Below are positions 50,611 to 57,995 of a stretch of DNA of 64,000 bases, piece after piece. Origin of the DNA: Amycolatopsis tucumanensis (GTDB taxonomy: Bacteria; Actinomycetota; Actinomycetes; Mycobacteriales; Pseudonocardiaceae); the NCBI RefSeq assembly GCF_021654135.1, contig NZ_JAKGSD010000027.1, positions 50,286 to 114,285 of the forward strand. Reading direction: 5' to 3'. The translations under genes and the position numbers were made by a program. The notes under the pieces were generated by a model. The model was not told the DNA's origin, made no database searches, and worked only from the letters and a program-made list of their open reading frames with translations. Numbering within the stretch: the first letter of the stretch is position 1; each line of letters opens with the position of its first letter.

Positions 50611-51389
50611 GCGAACTGCCCTGCCTTCCGGCCCGCGCCGGGCGGCCCGGCGAAGGCCTGCGCGATCTCCAGCCACTTCTCGGCGTCCGGACCGATGGCG
50701 ACGACGTCGGTGTCGGCCGGGTGCCGCCGCTGCGTGACGACGAGGCAGAACCCGAGCGCGGACCCGGTGACGCGCTGCGCCGCGTCCGCCGGGCCGAACG
50801 TCCACTCTTCACCGTCCACACCGGACAGCTCGACGCGGAACTCCTCGGCGGGCGGCGCGAGTCCGTGCACCGAGAACGCGAAGTTGCGGGTGCGCACGCC
50901 GAATCGCGCGATCTGCCACAGCCGCCGTGTGGGCTCGCGGCGCAGGCCGATCGCGTCGTACACGTCCTGCGCGTGCGCCCAGGTCTCCATCAGCCGCGCG
51001 GTCGCCATGGACGCGGCGCTCATCGGCGGCCCGTACCACGGCAGCTTCTGCCCGTCCGGCACGCGCGCCAGTTCGCGGGCCAGTTCTTCGCGCCCGGACC
51101 GCCACATCGCCAGCAGTTCGTCACGTGGTTTCGCGGCCAGTTCCCGCGCGCCCTGGTCGACGAAGTCGTCGCCCGCGGCCAGCGCCCGCTGCACTTCGGC
51201 CGGGAACTCGTCCGGCGTGCGCACCGCGATCAGCGACTTGGCGTCGGTCCACGCCAGGTGCGCGATCTGGTGCGCGATCGTCCAGCCCTTCGCCGGGGTC
51301 GGGGTCGACCACCTCGCCTCGCTCACCAGGTCGTCGAGCTCCCGGCTCTCGTCGGCCAGGTCCCGCAGGATCGGTCCGGGGTCCGCCAC
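50607..51389 (-). CDS. TIGR03084 family DinB-like putative metal-binding protein
   Basis: Protein of 260 residues from GTG 51389 (GAGG upstream). N-terminal DinB/maleylpyruvate-isomerase-like bundle with TPAKGWTIAHQIAHLAWTDAKS (metal His residues), then ATARLMETWAHAQDVYDAIG with the third His, and a C-terminal domain VGGLRTRNFAFSVHG...WTFGPADAAQRVTGSALGFCLVVTQRRHPADTDV. This is the actinobacterial TIGR03084 arrangement, related to mycothiol-dependent enzymes. First gene of the six-gene operon, so it probably acts in the same pathway; the reaction is unknown. Confidence 0.85.
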
Positions 51390-51444
51390 GCCATCCGCCT
51401 CCTCGCGCACGTCTCGCGCCGAGCCTGGCACCACCCCGCGGAAA

Positions 51445-51462
51445 AATCAAGCGCGCTTGATT
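51445..51462. promoter_or_regulatory. 18-bp palindromic operator of the AtuA/carboxylase operon
   Basis: AATCAAGCGCGCTTGATT is a perfect palindrome set in an A/T-rich patch, 56 bases upstream of the TIGR03084 start. TetR-type in size. The only TetR gene attached to this operon is at its far end (42271-42885), but no second copy of this palindrome lies in that gene's promoter. Confidence 0.78.
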
Positions 51463-51488
51463 GTTTTGGCTAGCACGCCACGCCGACA

Positions 51489-51536
51489 CGCCCGCATCTT
51501 GGGGTGGCTGGACAGAGCGACCCCAAGATGTAGTCT
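51489..51536. promoter_or_regulatory. Pair of NrdR boxes upstream of nrdA
   Basis: The core CAAGATGTAG (51524-51533) fits the NrdR consensus core CWANATNTWG at every fixed position. A second core, CCGCATCTTG (51492-51501), fits with two mismatches and starts 32 bases earlier, about three helical turns, the usual spacing of NrdR boxes. Inner arms CATCTTGGGGT and ACCCCAAGATG also form an 11-base inverted repeat. Confidence 0.78.
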
Positions 51537-51666
51537 TCGATCACCGGCAGGGTCCGACGGCTGGGGAAGCGAGCGCGGGCCCGTCCGGTACGAGTCGTGC
51601 CCACCCCCAGCACGCCGGCACCCAGGCCGGTGTGCCGATGAAACGCGCCCGAAAACGGAGTGATGC

Positions 51667-54465
51667 ATGTCTGTGGAAACCTCCCCGGCGCCGGCAGCCA
51701 CGCTGCGGGTGATCCGCCGGGACGGCGAGGCGTCGCCGTTCGACGCGAGCCGGATCTCCGTCGCGCTGACCAAGGCCTTCCTCGCGGCCGAGGGCGACGG
51801 GGCCGCCGCGTCGTCGCGGATCCACCACGTCGTGGCCGAGCTGACCGCGCAGGTCGAGGCCTCGCTGCGCCGCCACGCCACCGGTGACGCCGTGCACCTG
51901 GAGCAGATCCAGGACCTGGTGGAGCTGGCGCTGATGCGCGGTGGCCACCACAAGGTCGCCCGCGCCTACGTGCTCTACCGCGAGGAGCACGCCAAGGCCC
52001 GCGAAACCACGCCGCCACCAGCGGCGATCCGGGTCACGCACCCGGACGGCGAGCTGCGCCCGCTGGACCGCGAGCGCATCGCCCGCGTCGTCGGCGAGGC
52101 CGTCGCCGGGATCGCGGACGTCGCGGCCGAGCCGGTGCTGGCCGAGGCCGAGCGCAACCTCTACGACGGGATCGGCGCCGATGAGCTGGCCCTGGCGCTG
52201 ATCATGGCCGCCCGCACGCTGGTCGAGCGGGAGCCGAACTACTCCGCCGTCACCGCCCGCCTGCTGCTGGACAAGCTGCGCGGCGAGGCGCTGAGCCACC
52301 TCGCGGGCGAGCCGCGCCAGGCGTCGCAGGCCGAGCTGGACTACCCCGCCTACTTCCGCGACTACCTGCGCCACGCGATCGAGCTGGAGCTGGTGGACCC
52401 GGAACTGGCCCGTTTCGACCTGGACAAGGTCACCGCCGCGATCCGCCCGGAGCGCGACCTGGACTTCGGCTTCCTCGGCCTGCAGACCCTCTACGACCGG
52501 TACTTCCTGCATGAGCAGGGCACCCGGTTCGAGCTGCCGCAGGCGTTCTTCCTGCGGGTGGCGATGGGCCTGGCCCTGCGCGAGGACGACCGCGAGGCCC
52601 GCGCCGTGGAGTTCTACGACCTGCTGTCCAGCTTCGACTTCATGGCCTCCACGCCGACGCTGTTCAACTCCGGCACCACCCGGGCGCAGCTGTCGTCGTG
52701 CTTCCTGACCACGGTCGAGGACAGCCTGGACGCGATCTTCCAGTCCTACAAGAACAACGCGCTGCTGGCGAAGTACTCCGGCGGGCTGGGCAACGACTGG
52801 ACGCCGGTGCGCGGCCTGGGCGCCCACATCAAGGGCACCAACGGCACGTCCCAGGGCGTGGTGCCGTTCCTGAAGATCGCCAACGACACGGCGGTCGCGG
52901 TCAACCAGGGCGGCAAGCGCAAGGGCGCGGCGTGCGCGTACCTGGAGACCTGGCACATCGACGTCGAGGAGTTCCTCGACCTGCGCAAGAACACCGGCGA
53001 CGACCGGCGCCGCACCCACGACATGAACACCGCCAACTGGGTGCCCGACGAGTTCCTGCGCCGCGTCGAGGCCGACGCGCAGTGGACGCTGTTCTCCCCC
53101 GACGAGACCCCGGACCTGCACGACCTCTACGGCAACGCGTTCGCCCAGCGCTACCGCGAGTACGAGGCCGCGGCCGACCGCGGCGAGATCCGCGTGTTCC
53201 GCCGGGTGCGGGCGGTCGAGCTGTGGCGGCGGATGCTGACCATGCTGTTCGAGACCGGGCACCCGTGGATCACCTTCAAGGACCCGTGCAACCTGCGCTC
53301 GCCACAGCAGCACGCGGGCGTGGTGCACTCGTCCAACCTGTGCACCGAGATCACGCTGAACACCAGCGCCGACGAGGTGGCGGTGTGCAACCTCGGCTCG
53401 GTCAACCTGGCCCGCCACGTCACCGACGGCGGCCTGGACACCGCGAAGCTGGAGCGCACGGTGCGCACCGCGGTGCGGATGCTGGACAACGTCGTGGACA
53501 TCAACTTCTACACGATCCCGGAGGCGCGCCGGTCCAACCTGCGGCACCGCCCGGTCGGGCTGGGGCTGATGGGCTACCAGGACGCGTTGTTCACGCTCGG
53601 CCTGCCGGTGGACAGCCCGGAGGCGGTGGAGTTCGCCGACCGCAGCATGGAGCACCTGAGCTACCACGCGATTGCGGCGTCAGCGCAGCTCGCCCGGGAG
53701 CGGGGCGCCTACGAGACGTTCGAGGGCTCGCTGTGGAGCCAGGGCGTGCTGCCGCTGGACTCGCTGCGGCTGCTGGCCGAGGCGCGCCAGGGTGACGCGC
53801 TGGACGTCGACTCGTCGTCCACTCTGGACTGGGACGCGCTGCGCGAGGTGGTGCGCGGCGGGATGCGCAACTCCAACGTGATGGCGATCGCGCCGACCGC
53901 GACGATCTCCAACATCTGCGGGGTGGGGCAGTCGATCGAGCCGCTGTTCCAGAACCTCTACGTCAAGTCGAACATGTCCGGCGACTTCACCGTGGTCAAC
54001 CCGCACCTGGTCGCGGCGCTGAAGGAGCGCGGGCTGTGGGACGAGGCGATGGTGGCCGACCTGAAGTACTTCGACGGCAGCCTGGCGCAGATCGACCGGG
54101 TGCCCGCGGACCTGAAGCGGCTCTACGCGACCGCGTTCGAGATCGACAGCCGCTGGCTGGTGGACGCGGCGTCGCGCCGGCAGAAGTGGATCGACCAGGC
54201 CCAGTCGCTCAACCTCTACATCGCCGCGCCGAGCGGCCGCAAGCTCGACGAGCTGTACCGGTACGCGTGGCACAAGGGCCTGAAGACGACCTACTACCTG
54301 CGCGCCAAGGCCGCCACGAGCGTGGAGAAGAGCACCCTGCGCGGCACGGACGGCAAGCTCAACGCGGTGCCCGCCGCGGTCCCGGCTGCCGTGCCTGCTG
54401 CCGTGCCGGAGCCCGAGTTCGCCGCGTGCCGGATCGACGACCCCGACTGCGAGGCCTGCCAGTGA
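51667..54465 (+). CDS. nrdA: Class I ribonucleotide reductase large subunit with two ATP-cones
   Basis: Protein of 932 residues that reduces ribonucleoside diphosphates. Two consecutive ATP-cone domains occupy ~12-100 and ~115-205. The catalytic barrel has SCFL (first redox Cys), NLCTEITLNT with the thiyl Cys and general-base residues, CNLGSVNLARH (second redox Cys) and the radical-transfer Tyr pair in TTYYLRAKA. The C-terminal tail after an AVPAAVPAAVPAAV linker ends CRIDDPDCEACQ, the cysteines that accept electrons from thioredoxin. The tail and double cone match NrdA of Pseudomonas and Chlamydia. ATG 51667 lies 130 bases after the NrdR boxes; overlaps nrdB by GTGA. Confidence 0.95.
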   Translation: MSVETSPAPAATLRVIRRDGEASPFDASRISVALTKAFLAAEGDGAAASSRIHHVVAELTAQVEASLRRHATGDAVHLEQIQDLVELALMRGGHHKVARAYVLYREEHAKARETTPPPAAIRVTHPDGELRPLDRERIARVVGEAVAGIADVAAEPVLAEAERNLYDGIGADELALALIMAARTLVEREPNYSAVTARLLLDKLRGEALSHLAGEPRQASQAELDYPAYFRDYLRHAIELELVDPELARFDLDKVTAAIRPERDLDFGFLGLQTLYDRYFLHEQGTRFELPQAFFLRVAMGLALREDDREARAVEFYDLLSSFDFMASTPTLFNSGTTRAQLSSCFLTTVEDSLDAIFQSYKNNALLAKYSGGLGNDWTPVRGLGAHIKGTNGTSQGVVPFLKIANDTAVAVNQGGKRKGAACAYLETWHIDVEEFLDLRKNTGDDRRRTHDMNTANWVPDEFLRRVEADAQWTLFSPDETPDLHDLYGNAFAQRYREYEAAADRGEIRVFRRVRAVELWRRMLTMLFETGHPWITFKDPCNLRSPQQHAGVVHSSNLCTEITLNTSADEVAVCNLGSVNLARHVTDGGLDTAKLERTVRTAVRMLDNVVDINFYTIPEARRSNLRHRPVGLGLMGYQDALFTLGLPVDSPEAVEFADRSMEHLSYHAIAASAQLARERGAYETFEGSLWSQGVLPLDSLRLLAEARQGDALDVDSSSTLDWDALREVVRGGMRNSNVMAIAPTATISNICGVGQSIEPLFQNLYVKSNMSGDFTVVNPHLVAALKERGLWDEAMVADLKYFDGSLAQIDRVPADLKRLYATAFEIDSRWLVDAASRRQKWIDQAQSLNLYIAAPSGRKLDELYRYAWHKGLKTTYYLRAKAATSVEKSTLRGTDGKLNAVPAAVPAAVPAAVPEPEFAACRIDDPDCEACQ

Positions 54466-55532
54466 ACACCACCGAAACCGGCCAGACCGGGCTGGGCGCG
54501 ATCAGCCGCGGCGCGGACCGGGTCAGCGTCGACGACAAAGCGATGATCAACGCCCGCGCCGACGTCAACCAGCTGCTGCCGCTGAAGTACCACTGGGCGT
54601 GGGAGAAGTACCTGGCCGGCTGCACGAACCACTGGATGCCGACCGAAGTGGCGATGCAGGCCGACATCGCGCTGTGGAAGTCGCCGGACGGGCTGACCGA
54701 GGACGAGCGGCGCATGGTCAAGCGCAACCTCGGGTTCTTCGCCACGGCCGAGTCGCTGGTGGCGAACAACCTGGTCCTGGCGGTGTACCGGCAGATCACC
54801 AACCCGGAGTGCCGCCAGTACCTGCTGCGCCAGGCGTTCGAGGAGGCCGTGCACACGCACACCTTCCAGTACATCTGCGAAAGCCTGGGCCTGGACGAGG
54901 GCGAGCTGTTCAACGCCTACCGCGAGGTCCCGTCGATCACCGACAAGGACGCGTGGGCGCTGAAGTACACGCGGAACCTGGAGAACCCGGACTTCGCCAC
55001 CGGCACCGCGGCCGCCGACCAGGACTTCCTGCGTGACCTGGTGGCGTTCTACGTGGTGTTCGAGGGCATGTGGTTCTACACCGGGTTCGCGCAGATCCTG
55101 TCGCTGGGGCGGCGCAACAAGATGGTGGGGATCGCCGAGCAGTTCCAGTACATCCTGCGCGACGAGTCGATCCACCTGAACTTCGGCATCGACTGCATCA
55201 ACCAGATCAAGATCGAGAACCCGCACCTGTGGTCGCCGGAGTTCCAGGCCGAGGTGCGGCAGATGCTCACCGAGGCGTGCGAGCTGGAGGTCGCCTACGC
55301 GCGGGACACGATGCCGCGCGGGATGCTCGGGCTGTCGGCGGCGCTGTGCGAGCAGTACCTGCGCTTCATCACCGACCGGCGCGCCCAGCAGCTCGGGCTG
55401 GCCCCGATCTTCGGCGAGAACGAGAACCCGTTCCCGTGGATGTCGGAGGCGATGGACCTGCGCAAGGAGAAGAACTTCTTCGAGACGCGGGTGACCGAGT
55501 ACCAGACGGGCGGGTCGCTCGCCTGGGACTGA
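54462..55532 (+). CDS. nrdB: Class Ic ribonucleotide reductase small subunit (Phe replaces radical Tyr)
   Basis: Protein of 356 residues from GTG 54462. Metal ligands: E97 (ATAES), E128 and H131 (FEEAVHTH), then the Glu in VFEGMWFYTGF and Glu/His in RDESIH. Position 135, which aligns with the radical Tyr122 of E. coli NrdB (E-x-x-H-x3-Y), is Phe: EAVHTHTF. First ligand Glu plus Phe is the signature of Chlamydia trachomatis-type class Ic enzymes, which use an Mn/Fe cofactor instead of a tyrosyl radical. The sequence EEAVHTHTFQYICESLGLDE is very close to that group. It should supply radicals to NrdA under peroxide or iron limitation. Confidence 0.95.
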   Translation: MNTTETGQTGLGAISRGADRVSVDDKAMINARADVNQLLPLKYHWAWEKYLAGCTNHWMPTEVAMQADIALWKSPDGLTEDERRMVKRNLGFFATAESLVANNLVLAVYRQITNPECRQYLLRQAFEEAVHTHTFQYICESLGLDEGELFNAYREVPSITDKDAWALKYTRNLENPDFATGTAAADQDFLRDLVAFYVVFEGMWFYTGFAQILSLGRRNKMVGIAEQFQYILRDESIHLNFGIDCINQIKIENPHLWSPEFQAEVRQMLTEACELEVAYARDTMPRGMLGLSAALCEQYLRFITDRRAQQLGLAPIFGENENPFPWMSEAMDLRKEKNFFETRVTEYQTGGSLAWD

Positions 55533-55543
55533 GCGCTCGCTAA
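55530..55543. promoter_or_regulatory. Degenerate TAAGCG-type site before the P450
   Basis: TGAGCGCTCGCTAA overlaps the nrdB stop codon and matches TAAGCGCTCGCTTA at 12 of 14 positions, keeping the central AGCGCTCGCT. It lies 75 bases before the P450 start and could place that gene under the TetR regulator of 36583. Confidence 0.45.
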
Positions 55544-55617
55544 ATTTCACCCTTGCCGGGAGAGGGGGTGGTGCGGGACGGTGGTGATCAGCCACGTTTT
55601 CGCAAGGAGGCGCGATC

Positions 55618-57063
55618 GTGACCAGTGCCGTCGTCAGGGCGTTCCGGGAACGTGTTCCACCCCTGACCGCCATCCCCCTCCCCCGGGCCGTCGACCGCCG
55701 CCTGATGGACCAGCGGTGGCCGGTGCGGGAGCTCGCCACGCCACCCGCGGGCAGCGGGCTGTCCCCGATCGTGGGTGACGCGGGGGCGCCGATCGTCGGG
55801 CACGCCATCGAGTCGATGCGGTTCGGGCTGGACTTCGCGCTGCACCGCTTCGAGAAGTACGGGCCGGTGTCGTGGATGGGGGCGTTCGGGCAGCGGATCG
55901 TCGTGCTGGCCGGCCCGGACGCCACCCAGACCGCGCTGGTGAACAAGGACAAGGCGTTCTCGCAGGAGGGCTGGCAGTTCTTCATCGAGCGGTTCTTCCA
56001 CCGCGGGCTGATGCTGCTGGACTTCGAGGAGCACCACCTGCACCGGCGGATCATGCAGGAGGCGTTCACGCGGGACAAGCTCGCCGGCTACATGCGGCAG
56101 GCGGCGCCGGTCCTGCGCTCCGGTGTGGCGGCGTGGGCTGGCGCCGACCGGCCACGGCTGTACTGGCTGCTGAAGCGGCTCACGCTGGATGTGGCGTCGC
56201 GGGTGTTCATGGACATGCCCCCGGGCACCGACGCCGACGCGATCAACCGGGCGTTCGTGGGCACGGTCCGGGCGGCGACGGCGCTGGTGCGGGTGCCGGT
56301 GCCGGGCGGCCGGTGGGCGGCGGGCCTGCACGGGCGGCGCGTGCTGGAGCGGTACTTCGCGGAGAAGCTGCCGTCGAAGCGGCGCAGCGAGGGCGCGGAC
56401 CTGTTCTCGGCGCTGTGTCACGCGCGCGGCGACGACGGGGCCGAGTTCACCGACGACGACGTGGTGAACCACATGATCTTCCTGATGATGGCGGCCCACG
56501 ACACGGCCACGATCACCAGTTCCGCGGTCGCCTACCACCTGGCGAAGCACCCTTCGTGGCAGGAACGGGCGCGCGAGGAGTCGCTGGCGCTGGGTGACGA
56601 GCTGCCGGACCTCGCGGCGCTGGAGAAGCTGACCACGCTGGACCTGGTGATCAAGGAGGCGCTGCGCCTGACGGCGCCGGTGCCGTCGCTGCCGCGCAAG
56701 ACGGTGAAGGACACGGAGGTGCTGGGCCACTACATCCCGGCCGGCACGATGTGCAGCGTCTCGCCGAACACCAACCACTACTCGCCGGACCACTGGACGA
56801 ACCCGCGGGCGTTCGACCCCGAGCGGTTCGCGGAGGGCAGGCGGGAGGACAAGTCGCACCGGTTCGCGTGGATGCCCTTCGGCGGCGGGGCGCACAAGTG
56901 CATCGGGATGCACTTCGGGAACAACGAGGTGAAGCTCCTGATGCACGAAATGCTGCGCACGTACCGCTGGTCGGTGCCCGAGGGATACCGCATCAAGTGG
57001 GACTACGTGTCGCTGCCCGTGCCGGTGGACGGGTTGACGGTCCGGCTGCAGCGCCTGCGGTGA
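55618..57063 (+). CDS. Cytochrome P450
   Basis: P450 of 481 residues, soluble, without a membrane anchor. I-helix oxygen-binding MMAAHDTATITSSA, K-helix EALR (ExxR), PERF region FDPERFAEG, heme loop FGGGAHKCIGMHF with proximal Cys. The C-helix and length resemble the CYP51/CYP120-like branch of bacterial enzymes rather than small CYP107/105 types. Substrate unknown; no ferredoxin or reductase is adjacent. GTG 55618 has AAGGAGG upstream. The final codons and stop (CTGCGGTGA) are duplicated just downstream. Confidence 0.93.
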   Translation: MTSAVVRAFRERVPPLTAIPLPRAVDRRLMDQRWPVRELATPPAGSGLSPIVGDAGAPIVGHAIESMRFGLDFALHRFEKYGPVSWMGAFGQRIVVLAGPDATQTALVNKDKAFSQEGWQFFIERFFHRGLMLLDFEEHHLHRRIMQEAFTRDKLAGYMRQAAPVLRSGVAAWAGADRPRLYWLLKRLTLDVASRVFMDMPPGTDADAINRAFVGTVRAATALVRVPVPGGRWAAGLHGRRVLERYFAEKLPSKRRSEGADLFSALCHARGDDGAEFTDDDVVNHMIFLMMAAHDTATITSSAVAYHLAKHPSWQERAREESLALGDELPDLAALEKLTTLDLVIKEALRLTAPVPSLPRKTVKDTEVLGHYIPAGTMCSVSPNTNHYSPDHWTNPRAFDPERFAEGRREDKSHRFAWMPFGGGAHKCIGMHFGNNEVKLLMHEMLRTYRWSVPEGYRIKWDYVSLPVPVDGLTVRLQRLR

Positions 57064-57556
57064 GCGCGGGGCGCGCGGGCCGCTAGCGGCTGCGGTGAGC
57101 GCGGGGCGCGCGGCCGCTAGCGGCTGCGCGCCCTTGCGGCGGCCGCCGACCGGCTGTCGCGCTGGCGCGGCGCCCCGAAACAACTGCGCGGGACCGCGGT
57201 CAGCGGTCACAAAGATTGCTCCGGCAGCCTGCCGCGCCACCGGCACCGCGCCGCCCTCGTCGGCTGCCCCACGGTCCGCCCGGGGCCACCGCCGCAATCG
57301 CGGCGCGGCCGCCCTCCCGGTACAGCCGCGCACCCTTGCCACGGCCGCCAACCGGCCATCGCGCCGACGCGGCACCCCCGGAACAACCGCGCGGGACCGC
57401 GGTCCGCGCCCGCACCGGCGGCCTGCCAGTCCACCGCCGCTGCCCTTGGCGGCCGCCCCGCGACCTGCCGGACCACCGCCGCAGTCGCACGCGCGCACCG
57501 CCGCGCCGTCCTCGGCGGCCGCCCTGCGGCCCGCCGCCGCTAGCGGCTGCGCGCCC
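57055..57556. repeat. Repeats between P450 and peroxiredoxin copying both gene ends
   Basis: A ~35-base unit beginning CTGCGGTGAGCGCGGGGCGC and ending in GCCGCTAGCGGC occurs at 57055-57089 and 57090-57124; the first copy contains the P450 stop codon. A 21-base segment starting GCCGCTAGCGGC recurs identically at 57113-57133 and 57536-57556, the latter being the 3' end of the peroxiredoxin gene. Longer imperfect direct repeats (~57123-57200 and ~57334-57403, both with AACAACTGCGCGGGACCGCG or near) fill the centre. No gene is seen in the 475 bases. Confidence 0.85.
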
Positions 57557-57995
57557 GCAGCACTTCCAGCGCCTTGTCGGCGTGCACGGCCATCCTCAGT
57601 TCGCTCTTGACGACTTCCAGCAGCCGCCGGTCGGTGTCGATGACGAACGTGTGCCGCTTCGTCAGCAGCGGGCCGAACGAGCGCCGCACGCCGAACCGCG
57701 TCGCGACCTCGCCCTCGGCGTCCGACAGGAGCGGGTAGTCGAAGCCGTGCCGCGCGCTGAACTCCTGCTGCCGCGCCACCGGGTCCGGGCTGATCCCCAC
57801 CCGCTGCGCGCCGACCTCGGCGAACTCCTTCGCCAGGTCCCGGAAGTGGCAGCTCTCCGCGGTGCAGCCCGGCGTCATCGCCGCCGGGTAGAAGAACAGC
57901 ACCACCGGCCCCGACTCCAGGAAACCGCTCAGCGACCGCGGCTCGCCGCGCTCGTCCGGCAGCGTGAAGTCCGGGACGACGTCCCCCGGTTTCAC
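57540..57995 (-). CDS. bcp: PrxQ/Bcp-type peroxiredoxin
   Basis: Thioredoxin-fold peroxidase of 151 residues. Peroxidatic C44 and resolving C49 in FYPAAMTPGCTAESCHFRD, i.e. the PrxQ spacing of five residues on one helix; the usual PKDDTPGCT reads PAAMTPGCT. Removes H2O2 and organic hydroperoxides with thioredoxin-type reductants. GTG 57995 overlaps the stop of the upstream GGDEF-EAL gene (GTGA), so the two are translated together, an unusual pairing. The last codons belong to a sequence repeated 420 bases downstream. Confidence 0.92.
   Translation of the reverse strand: MKPGDVVPDFTLPDERGEPRSLSGFLESGPVVLFFYPAAMTPGCTAESCHFRDLAKEFAEVGAQRVGISPDPVARQQEFSARHGFDYPLLSDAEGEVATRFGVRRSFGPLLTKRHTFVIDTDRRLLEVVKSELRMAVHADKALEVLRARSR

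Noticed and set aside
51445..51462. KstR2-type operator
   Set aside because: The CAAG/CTTG half-sites are separated by four bases instead of two, so the spacing does not fit.
51541..53667. A 708-residue open frame antisense to nrdA, and similar long antisense frames over hyuAB, the ACADs and the carboxylase subunits
   Set aside because: None shows a family motif, a credible ribosome-binding site or independent codon pattern; they are shadows of high-GC genes.
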